A stretch of DNA of 45,809 nt from Acholeplasmataceae bacterium (GCA_012841865.1 DUTX01000108.1:1-45809), one strand, 5' to 3'. Numbered from the stretch's first letter, positions 18,022-27,264 are shown. Numbers and translations: made by a program. The notes: generated from the letters alone by a model not told the origin.

Positions 18022-19299
18022 CTAACTTAGTTTTCTAGCTTCCTCAAGAATTTTTTCGATTTCAGTATCCGATAATTGATCTTCTTTTTCCGAAAGCTGA
18101 TCCAACTGCTTTTCATATTGGTTGTACCATTCCGGCAGTTTTGTTTTTGACTGTTTCTTGCTATATGTTTTCTTGGTAGTAGTCGGTGCTTTGTTTAAAT
18201 AAGCTAAAACATCCATCGGTGTTTTCAAGCCTGCTCGGGCCCAGGTATTGGCGATTTTTTCAAAATAATTATATCCCGGTAATGTGCCCTCTTTTTCATT
18301 ATGGACAAATAAAATCATAATATAAATAATGCTTGGAGGAAAACCAGTGTTTTTAGTTAAATCTTCGATTAACTTCAGTTCACTTACTGCAGGTTTGATA
18401 TCGCCATTTATTTGTCTCAACAATTGTTCCGGAGTAAGGCTTTCAAGTGCTTGAATAAAACGGTATTGGGTTTCATCAGTTACGCTATTGATAAATACAT
18501 CCGCTTCTTTCGTTACAAAGCTGGGAGCAGTTTTTTTATTTTTCTTTTGATAATAACTGCGGGCGTTTTTCGAAATGTCTTCGTATTTCAAATCTTTATC
18601 AATGGTAATCGTCTTTAATATCACGTCCATCATTTCTTCTTCATTCAGTTGATAGTTGTAGCTTATATTCAGAATATTTTGTTTAAACTCTTCATCATCA
18701 AGGAGCTTCTGGTCGATAAAACCGGTATCAAATCCCATCTTAAAAAACAAGTAATCAAAATCAGAATTTTTAACTTGAACCTGATTGTTGCTTTTCACTT
18801 TAAAGAGTTGGGAAAAAAGATCTCCAATAGTTTTGTTTTCAACCTTATAGACCTCATCAAAGGTTTTAGTCTTTTCCTGGTATCCGCGAATTTGAGGGAT
18901 TTTTACTTCCCCGCGCAGACGTTCGAACTCGACTTCACCGATTTGTGAAGATAGAAAAGAAGAAAGCAAAGTGTTTTCTAAAAATAAAATTCTCGGCAAA
19001 GGAGACAATAAGCGAAATAAATAACCTCGCTGTTCATGATAATAAGTCTTCAATAAAGCAACGGCTTCTAATTTACTAAAAGCTTTTTTTAATAAAGTAA
19101 AACCGCCCAAATTTAACAAATCAAGCAGCTTTTTAAAACTGTATTTTTCGTTTTCTTTCAATGTTGTGAGCGTAACATAAAGACTGAAACTATCAATGCC
19201 GATAATAGGCATATACATCTGCGAAAGCGAAAATATATCTTCGGCGCCGATGCTTTGTTTAGAAATTATTTTAAAAATATCATGAACATTTGCTTTCAT
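18022..19299 (-). CDS. dnaB: Replication initiation/membrane attachment protein DnaB (Firmicutes type)
   Basis: 425 residues. Firmicutes DnaB is not the helicase but a primosome assembly protein with winged-helix and DnaD-like domains. Here the N-terminal winged-helix part (DIFKIISKQSIGAEDIFSLSQMYMPIIG) and a C-terminal DnaD/DnaB2-like domain (ELKLIEDLTKNTGFPPSIIYIMILFV ... NYFEKIANTWARAGLKTPMDVLAYL) are visible. Placed directly upstream of dnaI, as in Bacillus. The sequence is diverged, as is usual in this family. Confidence 0.88.
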   Translation of the reverse strand: MKANVHDIFKIISKQSIGAEDIFSLSQMYMPIIGIDSFSLYVTLTTLKENEKYSFKKLLDLLNLGGFTLLKKAFSKLEAVALLKTYYHEQRGYLFRLLSPLPRILFLENTLLSSFLSSQIGEVEFERLRGEVKIPQIRGYQEKTKTFDEVYKVENKTIGDLFSQLFKVKSNNQVQVKNSDFDYLFFKMGFDTGFIDQKLLDDEEFKQNILNISYNYQLNEEEMMDVILKTITIDKDLKYEDISKNARSYYQKKNKKTAPSFVTKEADVFINSVTDETQYRFIQALESLTPEQLLRQINGDIKPAVSELKLIEDLTKNTGFPPSIIYIMILFVHNEKEGTLPGYNYFEKIANTWARAGLKTPMDVLAYLNKAPTTTKKTYSKKQSKTKLPEWYNQYEKQLDQLSEKEDQLSDTEIEKILEEARKLS

Positions 19300-19319
19300 T
19301 TCCTACTCCCTTTGTATTT

Positions 19320-19685
19320 TTATTTATATAAAGCTACTCCTTTAAACGGCAATCTTTTATCTAACATTTCATACAAACGCATAATAACCTTTCTCCCGGC
19401 TCCAAAAGGTAAAAACTTGTTTGTCGTTACTTTGAAATCGACAGCAGTCTCCGTAATTTTCGGGCTAATAATCGTCGCAATACAGGAATATGAGGACGTT
19501 TCAAAGAATATCTCATTATGCGTATCATTGATATCTCTGATTTTTGCTTTCTCTTCTTCGGCTAGTTTAATTACTTGTTCTTTGGCTGCTTCATTGCGAC
19601 AACGATAGTACCGGGTTCTCAGTTCCGGCAAATAATGATTTTCACTGGTTTCAAAATCGTTTGTAAAATAATCACCAAATTTCAT
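19320..19685 (-). CDS. Unknown 121-residue protein between coaE and dnaB
   Basis: Not recognised. A soluble acidic-to-neutral protein with no signal peptide or membrane segment: an N-terminal FGDYFTNDFETSENHYLPELRTRYY part, a charged helix (EAAKEQVIKLAEEEKAKI) and a beta-rich C-terminal half. In Bacillus nrdR lies ahead of dnaB, but this protein has no zinc ribbon or ATP-cone and is not NrdR. The start at 19685 (ATG) is preferred to the in-frame TTG at 19691 because GGAG is 8 bp ahead; it overlaps the coaE 3' end by 14 bp. Tight packing suggests a role linked to replication or to its operon partners. Confidence 0.7.
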   Translation of the reverse strand: MKFGDYFTNDFETSENHYLPELRTRYYRCRNEAAKEQVIKLAEEEKAKIRDINDTHNEIFFETSSYSCIATIISPKITETAVDFKVTTNKFLPFGAGRKVIMRLYEMLDKRLPFKGVALYK

Positions 19686-20253
19686 TCTCAATTCTCCTTA
19701 ATATATTTTCTATCTGTTTGTAAGTATTTTCAAGATCGCCTTCATTGTTCACCAAGTAATCAGCTCTTTTTTTCTTTTCCTCAATATCCATTTGGGCAGC
19801 TATTTTTGCCAGCGCATATTCCTCATCAATGCGATCTCTTACCATCAATCTTTTTAACTGCGTTTCTTTACTCGTATAAACCACGATAATCTTAGCAAAA
19901 AGATGTTCTAATTTTGCCTCAAACAAGAGTGGAACATCAACAAAGAGCAGACCTTCTGCTTGCTTTGCTTTTTCCTCAATTTTCGCAATCACTCGCGGAT
20001 GAATGATTCGATTTAATGTTTCACGGTCGCTTTTGTTTCGAAAAATTAATTCTCCTAACTTTTTACGATCAATTTTCCCATTACTTAATACCAATTCTCC
20101 GAAATAGGAAACAATCTCCTTAATAACTTCTTCATTTTTAAGTTCTTCTCCGGCAAGCAGGTCAGAATCCAATACCGGATAACCTGAGTTTGCTAGATAT
20201 TTAGTTACCACTGATTTGCCTGTTCCGATTGAACCGGTAATTCCGATAATCAT
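19672..20253 (-). CDS. coaE: Dephospho-CoA kinase
   Basis: Last step of coenzyme A synthesis: phosphorylates the 3'-OH of the ribose of dephospho-CoA. 193 residues. Walker A GSIGTGKS at the N-terminus, the DSDLLAGEE substrate segment, and DVPLLFEAKLEHLF, all characteristic. The frame is open 11 codons further up within mutM, but ATG 20253 has an AAGGAAAG ribosome site and begins with the P-loop strand. Overlaps mutM by 4 bp. Confidence 0.95.
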   Translation of the reverse strand: MIIGITGSIGTGKSVVTKYLANSGYPVLDSDLLAGEELKNEEVIKEIVSYFGELVLSNGKIDRKKLGELIFRNKSDRETLNRIIHPRVIAKIEEKAKQAEGLLFVDVPLLFEAKLEHLFAKIIVVYTSKETQLKRLMVRDRIDEEYALAKIAAQMDIEEKKKRADYLVNNEGDLENTYKQIENILRRIENEIW

Positions 20254-21092
20254 TTTCTTTCCTTTCCTGCTTTTATAAGCTGGCAATTTTCACAAAAATA
20301 AGTGCTGCGGCCGTTAATTCTAATTTTTGTGATTTTCTGCTTGCAATTAGGACAATGCTCTTTAGTATGGACAAGGAGTTCGTTTTGAAAACGACCGCTG
20401 ATTTCATGGGAAGAAAAACTTTTGATGGTTGTTCCGCCCAAAGCTATCGCCTTCGTTAACACCTCTTTTGCATAATCCAAAAGGACCGAGACCTGTTCGA
20501 AAGAAAGTTGTTTTGTGCTAGTTTCGGGATGAATTTTCGCAAGATAACAAACCTCATCCACATAAATATTTCCAAGACCACTGATGATTGATTGGTCCAG
20601 CAAAGTCGATTTAATCGGCTTTGTAATTCTTTGGAAGCGTTCATAAACCTCTTTCGCTGATAATGACTTCTCAAAAGGGTCGAAACCGACTTTATTTAAA
20701 GGTGGTTTGTTTAATACACTTTTAATATCCTTCGTTCGAAATAGATTCATCGTACCAAATTTACGAACATCGTGGTATCTTAAACTAGTTCCATCGGTAA
20801 AGTTAAAGATAATATGTTCGTGTTTTGTAGCCGGTTCAGTTCTTTTCAAAAAGTATTTACCTTCCATCCGCAGATGAGAAACCAAAATCAGATCCGTTAG
20901 AATAAAGAGCAGGTATTTCCCTTTACGTTTTATGTCTAAAAAAGTTTGGTTCACTAAGGTATGGGCAAAATCTTCGGGATCAATATCTCTGATGATTTTA
21001 TCATAAAGAATATCAACACTTTTGATGGTTTTACCGATGATATTTACTTTTAAATGGCGTCTCACTGTTTCAACTTCTGGTAATTCTGGCAT
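20250..21092 (-). CDS. mutM: Formamidopyrimidine-DNA glycosylase
   Basis: Removes 8-oxoguanine and formamidopyrimidines and cleaves abasic sites, 280 residues. The catalytic N-terminal PELPEVETVRR, helix-two-turn-helix region (QSIISGLGNIYVDEV) and C-terminal zinc finger with CPNC and CENC pairs (CPNCKQ...FCENCQ) are all present. Lies between the nitroreductase and coaE; polA-mutM-coaE is a common Firmicutes order. Confidence 0.96.
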   Translation of the reverse strand: MPELPEVETVRRHLKVNIIGKTIKSVDILYDKIIRDIDPEDFAHTLVNQTFLDIKRKGKYLLFILTDLILVSHLRMEGKYFLKRTEPATKHEHIIFNFTDGTSLRYHDVRKFGTMNLFRTKDIKSVLNKPPLNKVGFDPFEKSLSAKEVYERFQRITKPIKSTLLDQSIISGLGNIYVDEVCYLAKIHPETSTKQLSFEQVSVLLDYAKEVLTKAIALGGTTIKSFSSHEISGRFQNELLVHTKEHCPNCKQKITKIRINGRSTYFCENCQLIKAGKERK

Positions 21093-21094
21093 AA

Positions 21095-21601
21095 TTAAAA
21101 CTTTTCATAATATACTTTTTCTGGTTCATAACGGTTAACAAAATGCAAAGCATCGGGATCTTTAGGATAGCCTAAGGTGATTGCGGAAAAAACTTCTAAA
21201 TCTTCCGGGGTTCCTAAAGCATTGTTGACAAGACTGGTTCGCTCCGTATTCGGGTATAATCCCAACCAACAGTTACCGATTCCTAGTTCGGTAGCCTGTA
21301 AAAGGATGTTCATCGTTGCAACGCTTAAATCCTGTTGTACAAAGAGCGGGGCAGCAAGATTTTCTTTCTTAAAGAAGGTGAAAATTGCGACCGGAGCCTC
21401 CTTCAACAACCTTAAATTCGGAGCAACCTCCGAAAGACGATCTAATTCCTCGCGGTCTTGGATAACCAAGAAGCGCCAAGGTTTTTGATTTCTCGCGCTG
21501 GGCGCTTGCATTGCTGCTCGCAAAATCTTGTCTATTTTTTCCTTTTCGATCGGATCAGGAAGATAATTTCTGACACTTCTCCTTTTAAATATTACACTCA
21601 T
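21095..21601 (-). CDS. FMN-dependent nitroreductase family protein
   Basis: 168-residue flavoprotein of the nitroreductase fold. The N-terminal RRSVRNYLPDPIEKEKIDKILRAAMQAPSARNQKPWRFLVI contacts FMN phosphate, and GIGNCWLGLYPN is the other FMN segment; C-terminal ITLGYPKD is typical. It should use NAD(P)H to reduce quinones, nitro-compounds or a native substrate not identifiable here. It is placed between polA and mutM, 2 bp from mutM, which is not the usual arrangement. Confidence 0.88.
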   Translation of the reverse strand: MSVIFKRRSVRNYLPDPIEKEKIDKILRAAMQAPSARNQKPWRFLVIQDREELDRLSEVAPNLRLLKEAPVAIFTFFKKENLAAPLFVQQDLSVATMNILLQATELGIGNCWLGLYPNTERTSLVNNALGTPEDLEVFSAITLGYPKDPDALHFVNRYEPEKVYYEKF

Positions 21602-21636
21602 AAAATACCCCTTTCTATAATTATATTATAAAATAA

Positions 21637-24258
21637 TTATTTTGCTTCCGCCCAATTTTTTCCGATTCCCACTTCAACTAACAACTTTACCTTCAGAGGA
21701 AATGCGGATTCCATTTCTTCTTTTACTAAATCTTTAAGGATATTCACTTCTTCTTTTGGGCAATCAAAAACTAATTCGTCATGCACTTGTGCAATCAACA
21801 AAGCTTTCAAACCTGCTTTATTAATCCTCCGCTTAATATTAACCATTGCAATTTTAATAATATCAGAGGCGCTTCCTTGCATCGGTGCATTCATGGCTGT
21901 TCTTTCCCCGAAATTACTTAAATTTTTATTAGGATTATTTATTTCTGGAATATAACGACGCCGGTTTAATACTGTTTTGGTATAGCCATCTTCTTTTGCA
22001 CGGGCAACCGTTTCATCTAAAAAGCGTTTGACTTCGCGATAAGTATCAAAGTATTTATTGATATAGATATTTGCTTCTAAAGGACTGATGCCAAGAGATT
22101 CGCTCAACCCCCATGCGCTCATACCATAGATAATTCCGAAATTAATGGCTTTCGCCGTATGTCGCATTTCTTTGGTCACAGTTTCCGGATCAACTTCATA
22201 GATTAAGCTGGCGGTTTGTTTATGGAAATCAACAGCCTGATTGAAAGCTTCTATCATTTTTGCATCGCCGGAAAGATGCGCTAAAATTCTTAGTTCAATT
22301 TGCGAATAATCGGCAGTTATAATATATCCGTCTGAAAAGCGGGAGATAAAGATTTCTCTGATCATTTGCCCTTCTTCGGTACGAACTGGTATGTTTTGAA
22401 TATTCGGTTCGACAGATGATAATCTTCCCGTTTGGGTCAAAGCCTGTTTATATAAAGGATGAAGATATGATTTTTCATCAACAGCATCCTTCAAGCCATT
22501 TACATAGGTTGTGACTAATTTGTTATAGCCCCGGTAATCGAGAACCAACCTCGCAATTTTATAATCTGCTGCCAGTTTTTCCAAAACATCAACACTTGTA
22601 GAAAAACCGGTTTTGGTCCGTTTGCCGTGGGGAAGATGTAATTTATCAAAAAGAATTTCTCCCAACTGTTTCGGAGAATTGATATTAAACTCCTCTCCAG
22701 CAATTTGATAGATTTCAGCAGCAATAGCATCCGCTTTTGCGCTTAACTCCGCACCGATATTTTCTAAATGTTTAAGATTAACGGGTAAACCGTTTAATTC
22801 CATTTCCGCAAGAACTTCACTAAGCTCCTGTTCTATTTCATATAAAGATAACAAATCTTGTTCTTTTAAAGTATCCCAGATTCCATTTTCTAATTCTTTA
22901 ATGATTTCACATTTTTGAACGCTATATTTCGCATAAACATCCAAAGTCGGGATCGCCATTTTTTTATTAGCGCCATAGATATTTTCATAATAGGGTAAAT
23001 CATTGGTTGAGAAATTATCGGCAGCAATCTTGATATCATCGGAGCCGAAAGCGGGGTTTAGTAAATAAGCAGCAAGCATTAAGTCAAAACTTACCCCTTT
23101 AAGCTCAAGTCCATGTCTTTTAAGAACTAAACATAATTTTTTATAATCGAATGTTTTCTTGAGATACTGGGGTTCTTTCAAATATGCTTTCAACTCCTGG
23201 TTCGAAAGCACCGCTTCTTTTGTAAAGAAAAATCTCTTTGTTTCGGTAATTAAACTAAGACCTAAAAACTCACCGCGGAAATAGTTCTCGCCAAATACTT
23301 CTACCACCAAATAAGCATCTTCATTCAAACCCAGTTTAGAGTCGCCCTTGATAATATCTGGTTTAATAAAAGGTTGCTTTGATTTCTTTTGAGGAAGGCG
23401 CTTCAGAAAAGAATTGAATTCCATTTCCTGAAAGAAGCTTACTAATTCCTGATAATCATACTCTTCAACTTTGAAATCTTCCGGTGTAACATCAATATCA
23501 ATGTCACATTTTAAAGTCGCTAAATATTTGCATTTTAAACCTATTTCTTGATTTTCTTTAATCAATTGGCCGGTTTTACCAGTTATTTTATCCGCATTCG
23601 CAATCATATCTTCAAGCGTCGGATATTCATTTAATAGTTTTAGAGCAGTTTTTTCACCAATGCCTTTGATGCCAGGAAGATTATCGGAAGCATCGCCGAC
23701 AAGACCTTTGAAATCTACCGTTTGTTCGGGATGAAATCCCGCTTTTTCATAAAAGTTTTCTTTATTGTATTCGTCTAATTCACCGACACCTTTTTTGGTA
23801 AGATAGACAGATATTTTATCATTAACGAGTTGAAGCAAGTCTTTGTCACCGGTGATAATCCTAATCTCATCAAAATCATTATACATTTTATTAGCAACAC
23901 AGGCAATCAAATCATCGGCTTCATAATCTAAACTTTCATCGCGATAAATCTTCATTATATCGAGATATTTCTTAATATAAGGTATTTGGACTCTCAATTC
24001 CTCAGGAAGTTCTTTTCTTTTTGCTTTATATTCTGTAAATTCCTGGTGGCGAAAAGTCTGTTTGCCGGCATCAAAAGCAACAAAAGCATAATCTAGATCT
24101 TCCATCAGAGAAATAAACATGTTACAGAAGCCGTAAAGAGCGTTTGTATATAGGCCGTTCTTGGTTTGCATGAAAATGCCACGATAAGCAGTCGCATAAT
24201 AAGAACGGAACATCAGCGAATTACCATCAATTAATGTAATTGTTTTTTTGTTTGCCAT
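21637..24258 (-). CDS. polA: DNA polymerase I
   Basis: Gap-filling and Okazaki-fragment polymerase, 873 residues. The 5'-3' nuclease domain (about residues 1-290) has YEADDLIA, GDKDLLQL and LVGDASDNLPGIKGIGEKTA. The polymerase domain (from about 480) has DYSQIELRILAHLSGD (motif A), KAINFGIIYGMS (motif B) and QVHDELVF (motif C). The middle 3'-5' exonuclease-like domain is present but lacks the acidic DxE signature (VVEVFGENY) and other metal ligands, so it is probably inactive, as in Bacillus PolA. Weak promoter signals upstream. Confidence 0.97.
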   Translation of the reverse strand: MANKKTITLIDGNSLMFRSYYATAYRGIFMQTKNGLYTNALYGFCNMFISLMEDLDYAFVAFDAGKQTFRHQEFTEYKAKRKELPEELRVQIPYIKKYLDIMKIYRDESLDYEADDLIACVANKMYNDFDEIRIITGDKDLLQLVNDKISVYLTKKGVGELDEYNKENFYEKAGFHPEQTVDFKGLVGDASDNLPGIKGIGEKTALKLLNEYPTLEDMIANADKITGKTGQLIKENQEIGLKCKYLATLKCDIDIDVTPEDFKVEEYDYQELVSFFQEMEFNSFLKRLPQKKSKQPFIKPDIIKGDSKLGLNEDAYLVVEVFGENYFRGEFLGLSLITETKRFFFTKEAVLSNQELKAYLKEPQYLKKTFDYKKLCLVLKRHGLELKGVSFDLMLAAYLLNPAFGSDDIKIAADNFSTNDLPYYENIYGANKKMAIPTLDVYAKYSVQKCEIIKELENGIWDTLKEQDLLSLYEIEQELSEVLAEMELNGLPVNLKHLENIGAELSAKADAIAAEIYQIAGEEFNINSPKQLGEILFDKLHLPHGKRTKTGFSTSVDVLEKLAADYKIARLVLDYRGYNKLVTTYVNGLKDAVDEKSYLHPLYKQALTQTGRLSSVEPNIQNIPVRTEEGQMIREIFISRFSDGYIITADYSQIELRILAHLSGDAKMIEAFNQAVDFHKQTASLIYEVDPETVTKEMRHTAKAINFGIIYGMSAWGLSESLGISPLEANIYINKYFDTYREVKRFLDETVARAKEDGYTKTVLNRRRYIPEINNPNKNLSNFGERTAMNAPMQGSASDIIKIAMVNIKRRINKAGLKALLIAQVHDELVFDCPKEEVNILKDLVKEEMESAFPLKVKLLVEVGIGKNWAEAK

Positions 24259-24343
24259 AAATTCACCTAATCTCTTTTATTAATTTTACCACAAATTCCA
24301 AAAAAAAGACATAGTAATTAATAATTATGCCGATAATATCATT

Positions 24344-25231
24344 ATGAGGAAAAAGTATCGTTTTTTTCTGATTTCAATATTAATCACAATTGTTTTGTTA
24401 ACCGTTTCGCTTGTAAAGGAAAAGCAAAGACAAAAGCAAATTGAAGAGCTTTCCCGTTATCTTAATGAGGAAGAAATCGCTTTTGCAATCACAAATAATA
24501 TTATGTTTTCAGATTTGCAGGATTTTTTGGAATATGATAATTTCATTATTTTTTATTATCGTTCTTACCAAAGGTTAAAAGAAGATTATAGTCTTACACC
24601 CCTGGAAGCAATCAATCTTTTCCACAATCCTAACTACTACTCCTTCTATAAAAACCCAAAACCGGCTCTCTTTCTTGAAACACCGCTTGTGCTTGTTAAT
24701 AAATGCTATTACCTGGAAAAGGATTTCGTTCCGGAAGGACTTGTTTTAATCGATGATTATAAACTCCCTCATTATGATCGACCAGGCGATGAGATTCGCT
24801 TAAAAAAGATTGTCTTGGAGAAATTAAAATTAATGTTTGAAGAAGCAAAGAGTAATGATCACTCTTTTGTAGTTTATTCCGGATACAGAAATTATCAAAA
24901 ACAAGAATATCTCTATTATGAGGTTTATGGCGAAAATGATGCTCTCAGTGCCAGACCCGGTTTTTCTGAACATCAAACGGGTTATGCCGTCGATATCTCA
25001 ACAGCAACTGCCGGACTGACCCGCCATTTTGAAAAAACTGCTGCTTTTAAATGGCTTAAAGAAAATGCTTATCGATTCGGTTTCATTTTAAGATTTCCAA
25101 AGGGAAAAGAACATCTGACAGGATATGAATATGAGCCTTGGCATTTTCGTTATGTCGGAATTCATGCTACAGAAATTCACCTAAAAGAGATAACTTTAGA
25201 AGAATATATTCTTGCCAATTTTGAATTATAA
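24344..25231 (+). CDS. D-alanyl-D-alanine carboxypeptidase, VanY/M15B family, membrane-anchored
   Basis: 295 residues: an N-terminal transmembrane anchor (about residues 5-22), a helical linker, and an M15B zinc peptidase domain. Zinc and catalytic residues are recognisable in FSEHQTGYAVDIS (SxHxxGxAxD) and YEPWHFRYVG (ExWHxRYVG). It should remove the terminal D-Ala from peptidoglycan stem peptides outside the membrane. The gene is divergent from polA. Together with UppS it indicates a walled cell rather than a wall-less Mollicute. Confidence 0.92.
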   Translation: MRKKYRFFLISILITIVLLTVSLVKEKQRQKQIEELSRYLNEEEIAFAITNNIMFSDLQDFLEYDNFIIFYYRSYQRLKEDYSLTPLEAINLFHNPNYYSFYKNPKPALFLETPLVLVNKCYYLEKDFVPEGLVLIDDYKLPHYDRPGDEIRLKKIVLEKLKLMFEEAKSNDHSFVVYSGYRNYQKQEYLYYEVYGENDALSARPGFSEHQTGYAVDISTATAGLTRHFEKTAAFKWLKENAYRFGFILRFPKGKEHLTGYEYEPWHFRYVGIHATEIHLKEITLEEYILANFEL

Positions 25232-25235
25232 AAGC

Positions 25236-25262
25236 ACTCATTTACACATTCATCATAGAATA
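25236..25262 (+). promoter_or_regulatory. Candidate sigma-K-like promoter for the small coat-like protein
   Basis: AC at 25236-25237, 16-bp spacer, then CATAGAATA at 25254-25262, matching the sporulation sigma-K pattern AC-N16/17-CATAnnnTA. No sigma-A promoter is seen in the gap. Short consensus, so chance match is possible. Confidence 0.35.
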
Positions 25263-25281
25263 ATTATAGAGGAGGGAGATT

Positions 25282-25479
25282 ATGAATTATCAACAAGGTC
25301 CTTATATGAACCCATATGAAAACAATGAAAGAGTAGTGCCATTTTTGACGGGCGTGGCTTTGGGTACAGCATTTCCTAACCGTTATTTTTATCCAAATCC
25401 TTATTTCTATCCTTTTCCTTTTTATCCATCATTCCCATTCCGAAGATTCCCAAGACGCCGTCGTCGTTTCTTTTATTAA
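25282..25479 (+). CDS. Small Tyr/Pro/Phe/Arg-rich protein, probable spore coat component
   Basis: 65 residues with a polar N-terminus (MNYQQGPYMNPYENNERV), a short hydrophobic middle (VPFLTGVALGTAF) and a low-complexity C-terminus of alternating aromatic and Pro residues ending in a run of Arg (RRFPRRRRRFFY). Excellent GGAGGG ribosome site at 25272-25278. Such small Tyr-rich proteins are common in endospore coats, where tyrosines are cross-linked. The C-terminus resembles that of the LysM protein at 31419-31913 (YYPNRRRR), which sits beside cotE. The coat role is inference from composition, context and a sigma-K-like promoter. Confidence 0.7.
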   Translation: MNYQQGPYMNPYENNERVVPFLTGVALGTAFPNRYFYPNPYFYPFPFYPSFPFRRFPRRRRRFFY

Positions 25480-25502
25480 AAAGAGAGTGCGCTCTCTTTT
25501 TT
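25479..25502 (+). terminator. Terminator after the small coat-like gene
   Basis: AAAGAGAG / CTCTCTTT hairpin with TGCG loop and a T-run, immediately after the stop codon. Confidence 0.9.
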
Positions 25503-25519
25503 ATTTATCCAAATAATGG

Positions 25520-25525
25520 TATAAT
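25520..25525 (+). promoter_or_regulatory. Possible -10 box for the GH2 gene
   Basis: TATAAT 18 bp upstream of the preferred start; no clear -35 (T-rich terminator lies there). Confidence 0.35.
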
Positions 25526-25542
25526 AATCTCGAGGTGAGATG

Positions 25543-27264
25543 ATGAAGAAGGTTTTATTGACCAAATACGGTGAAGGACTTGATGTAAATGAGGTACTAC
25601 CCGAATATCCCCGACCTCAGTTCGCAAGAGATTCTTATCTAAACCTAAACGGCTATTGGAACTATAAAATTACCACTAAACCCGATCCTCCGAAAACTTA
25701 TGATGGGAGGGTTCTTGTTCCTTTTCCGGTTGAATCCCCTCTTTCCGGAGTCGGAAGGCGTCTTAATGATGAGTATATTATTTATCACCGCGTTTTTAGC
25801 TTACCTGAAAATTTTAATCGCGGACGAATTATTCTCAATTTTGGTGCGGTCGATCAAATAGCATCAGTCTATTTAAATAACAAAAAAGTCGGCTTCCACC
25901 GCGGTGGTTACTTTCCTTTTTCAATTGACATTACGCCCTATCTTCAAGTAACCAACGAATTGGCAGTCATTGTAAGTGATCCCACCGATACTTCATACTA
26001 TGCATACGGAAAACAAAGTTTAAATCCGAAAGCAATTTGGTACACGCCGATTACCGGAATCTGGCAAACGGTTTGGCTGGAAAGCGTTCCGGAAAATCAT
26101 ATAAAGAATCTTAAAATTACTCCTGATTTTGATTTGAGAGAAGTTGAAATTACCTTAGATGTTGAAGGTCCTTGTTTAGGGCTTATTAGTATCTTTAAGG
26201 AAGATAAACTAATCTTAGAGGAAAAGATTACAAGTCAGAATTTAAAAATTAAAATAGAAGATTTTATTCCTTGGACTCCTGAAAAACCGCAACTCTATAA
26301 TTTAAATATAACTGTCGGACCTGATAAAGTTTCAAGTTATTTTGCCTTTCGAAAATTTTCTATCGGAGAGGGTCCTTACGGTAAATGCCTTCACTTAAAC
26401 AATAAACCTTATTTTATGAACGGGGTCCTTGACCAAGGTTATTACAGTGATGGTTTATATACCCCTGCTTCAGATCAAGCTTTTGTTGATGATATTTTAA
26501 TGATGAAAGAACTCGGATTCAACACGCTTCGAAAGCATATCAAAATTGAACCGCTACGTTTTTATTATCATTGTGACCGACTCGGAATGATTGTTTGGCA
26601 GGATTTAGTAAACGGCGGAAAATATTGTTTCTGGAAGATGACAGCCCTTCCGACAATTGGTTTTCAAAAACTCACCGATACCAAAAATTTGCGTTGTTTC
26701 GGTAGAGATACTCCTGAATCGCAAGCTGTCTTTAGGGAAGAATTAAAAAGAACAATTGAACTGCTTTACAATACACCATCAATTGCTCTTTGGACAATTT
26801 TCAATGAAGGTTGGGGCCAATTCAACAGTATCGAAAATTATAATTATCTGAAAAGTTTGGATTCGACGAGAATAATAGATTCCGCAAGCGGTTGGTTTGA
26901 CCAAGGAGGTCCCGACTTAGCAAGCAAACATATTTATTTTCGAAAACTGCGTTTCAAGAAAGACAAAAGGCCTTTAGTCTTAAGTGAATTCGGCGGTTAT
27001 TCTTGCTATATCAAGAACCATTCCTATTCCAATAAAGATTTTGGTTATAAAAAGTTTTCATCCCTTGAGAAATTTGAAAAAGGATTTATCTCACTTTATG
27101 AAAATCAGGTTATACCGGGTCTTAAACGGGGCCTTGCTGCAGCCATCTACACACAACTTTCCGATGTAGAAACGGAAACAAACGGCATCCTTACTTATGA
27201 CAGAAAAGTATGTAAATTAAATCCCACTAGAATTAAAGAATTAAATCAAAACCTTAAATTTTAA
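25543..27264 (+). CDS. Glycoside hydrolase family 2 (beta-glycosidase)
   Basis: 573 residues in the GH2 order: sugar-binding jelly-roll domain (LNLNGYWNYKI to about residue 185), immunoglobulin-like domain (about 190-275), and TIM barrel. The acid/base Glu is in FNEGW (about residue 422) and the nucleophile Glu in SEFGGY (about 482). There is no signal peptide, so it acts inside the cell on imported oligosaccharides; whether galactoside, glucuronide or other substrate cannot be told. Two ATGs are adjacent (25540, 25543); GAGGTGAG spacing favours the second. Single gene with its own promoter and terminator. Confidence 0.9.
   Translation: MKKVLLTKYGEGLDVNEVLPEYPRPQFARDSYLNLNGYWNYKITTKPDPPKTYDGRVLVPFPVESPLSGVGRRLNDEYIIYHRVFSLPENFNRGRIILNFGAVDQIASVYLNNKKVGFHRGGYFPFSIDITPYLQVTNELAVIVSDPTDTSYYAYGKQSLNPKAIWYTPITGIWQTVWLESVPENHIKNLKITPDFDLREVEITLDVEGPCLGLISIFKEDKLILEEKITSQNLKIKIEDFIPWTPEKPQLYNLNITVGPDKVSSYFAFRKFSIGEGPYGKCLHLNNKPYFMNGVLDQGYYSDGLYTPASDQAFVDDILMMKELGFNTLRKHIKIEPLRFYYHCDRLGMIVWQDLVNGGKYCFWKMTALPTIGFQKLTDTKNLRCFGRDTPESQAVFREELKRTIELLYNTPSIALWTIFNEGWGQFNSIENYNYLKSLDSTRIIDSASGWFDQGGPDLASKHIYFRKLRFKKDKRPLVLSEFGGYSCYIKNHSYSNKDFGYKKFSSLEKFEKGFISLYENQVIPGLKRGLAAAIYTQLSDVETETNGILTYDRKVCKLNPTRIKELNQNLKF

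Noticed and set aside
19320-19685. NrdR at the usual place before dnaB
   Set aside because: No Cys pairs for a zinc ribbon and no ATP-cone pattern.
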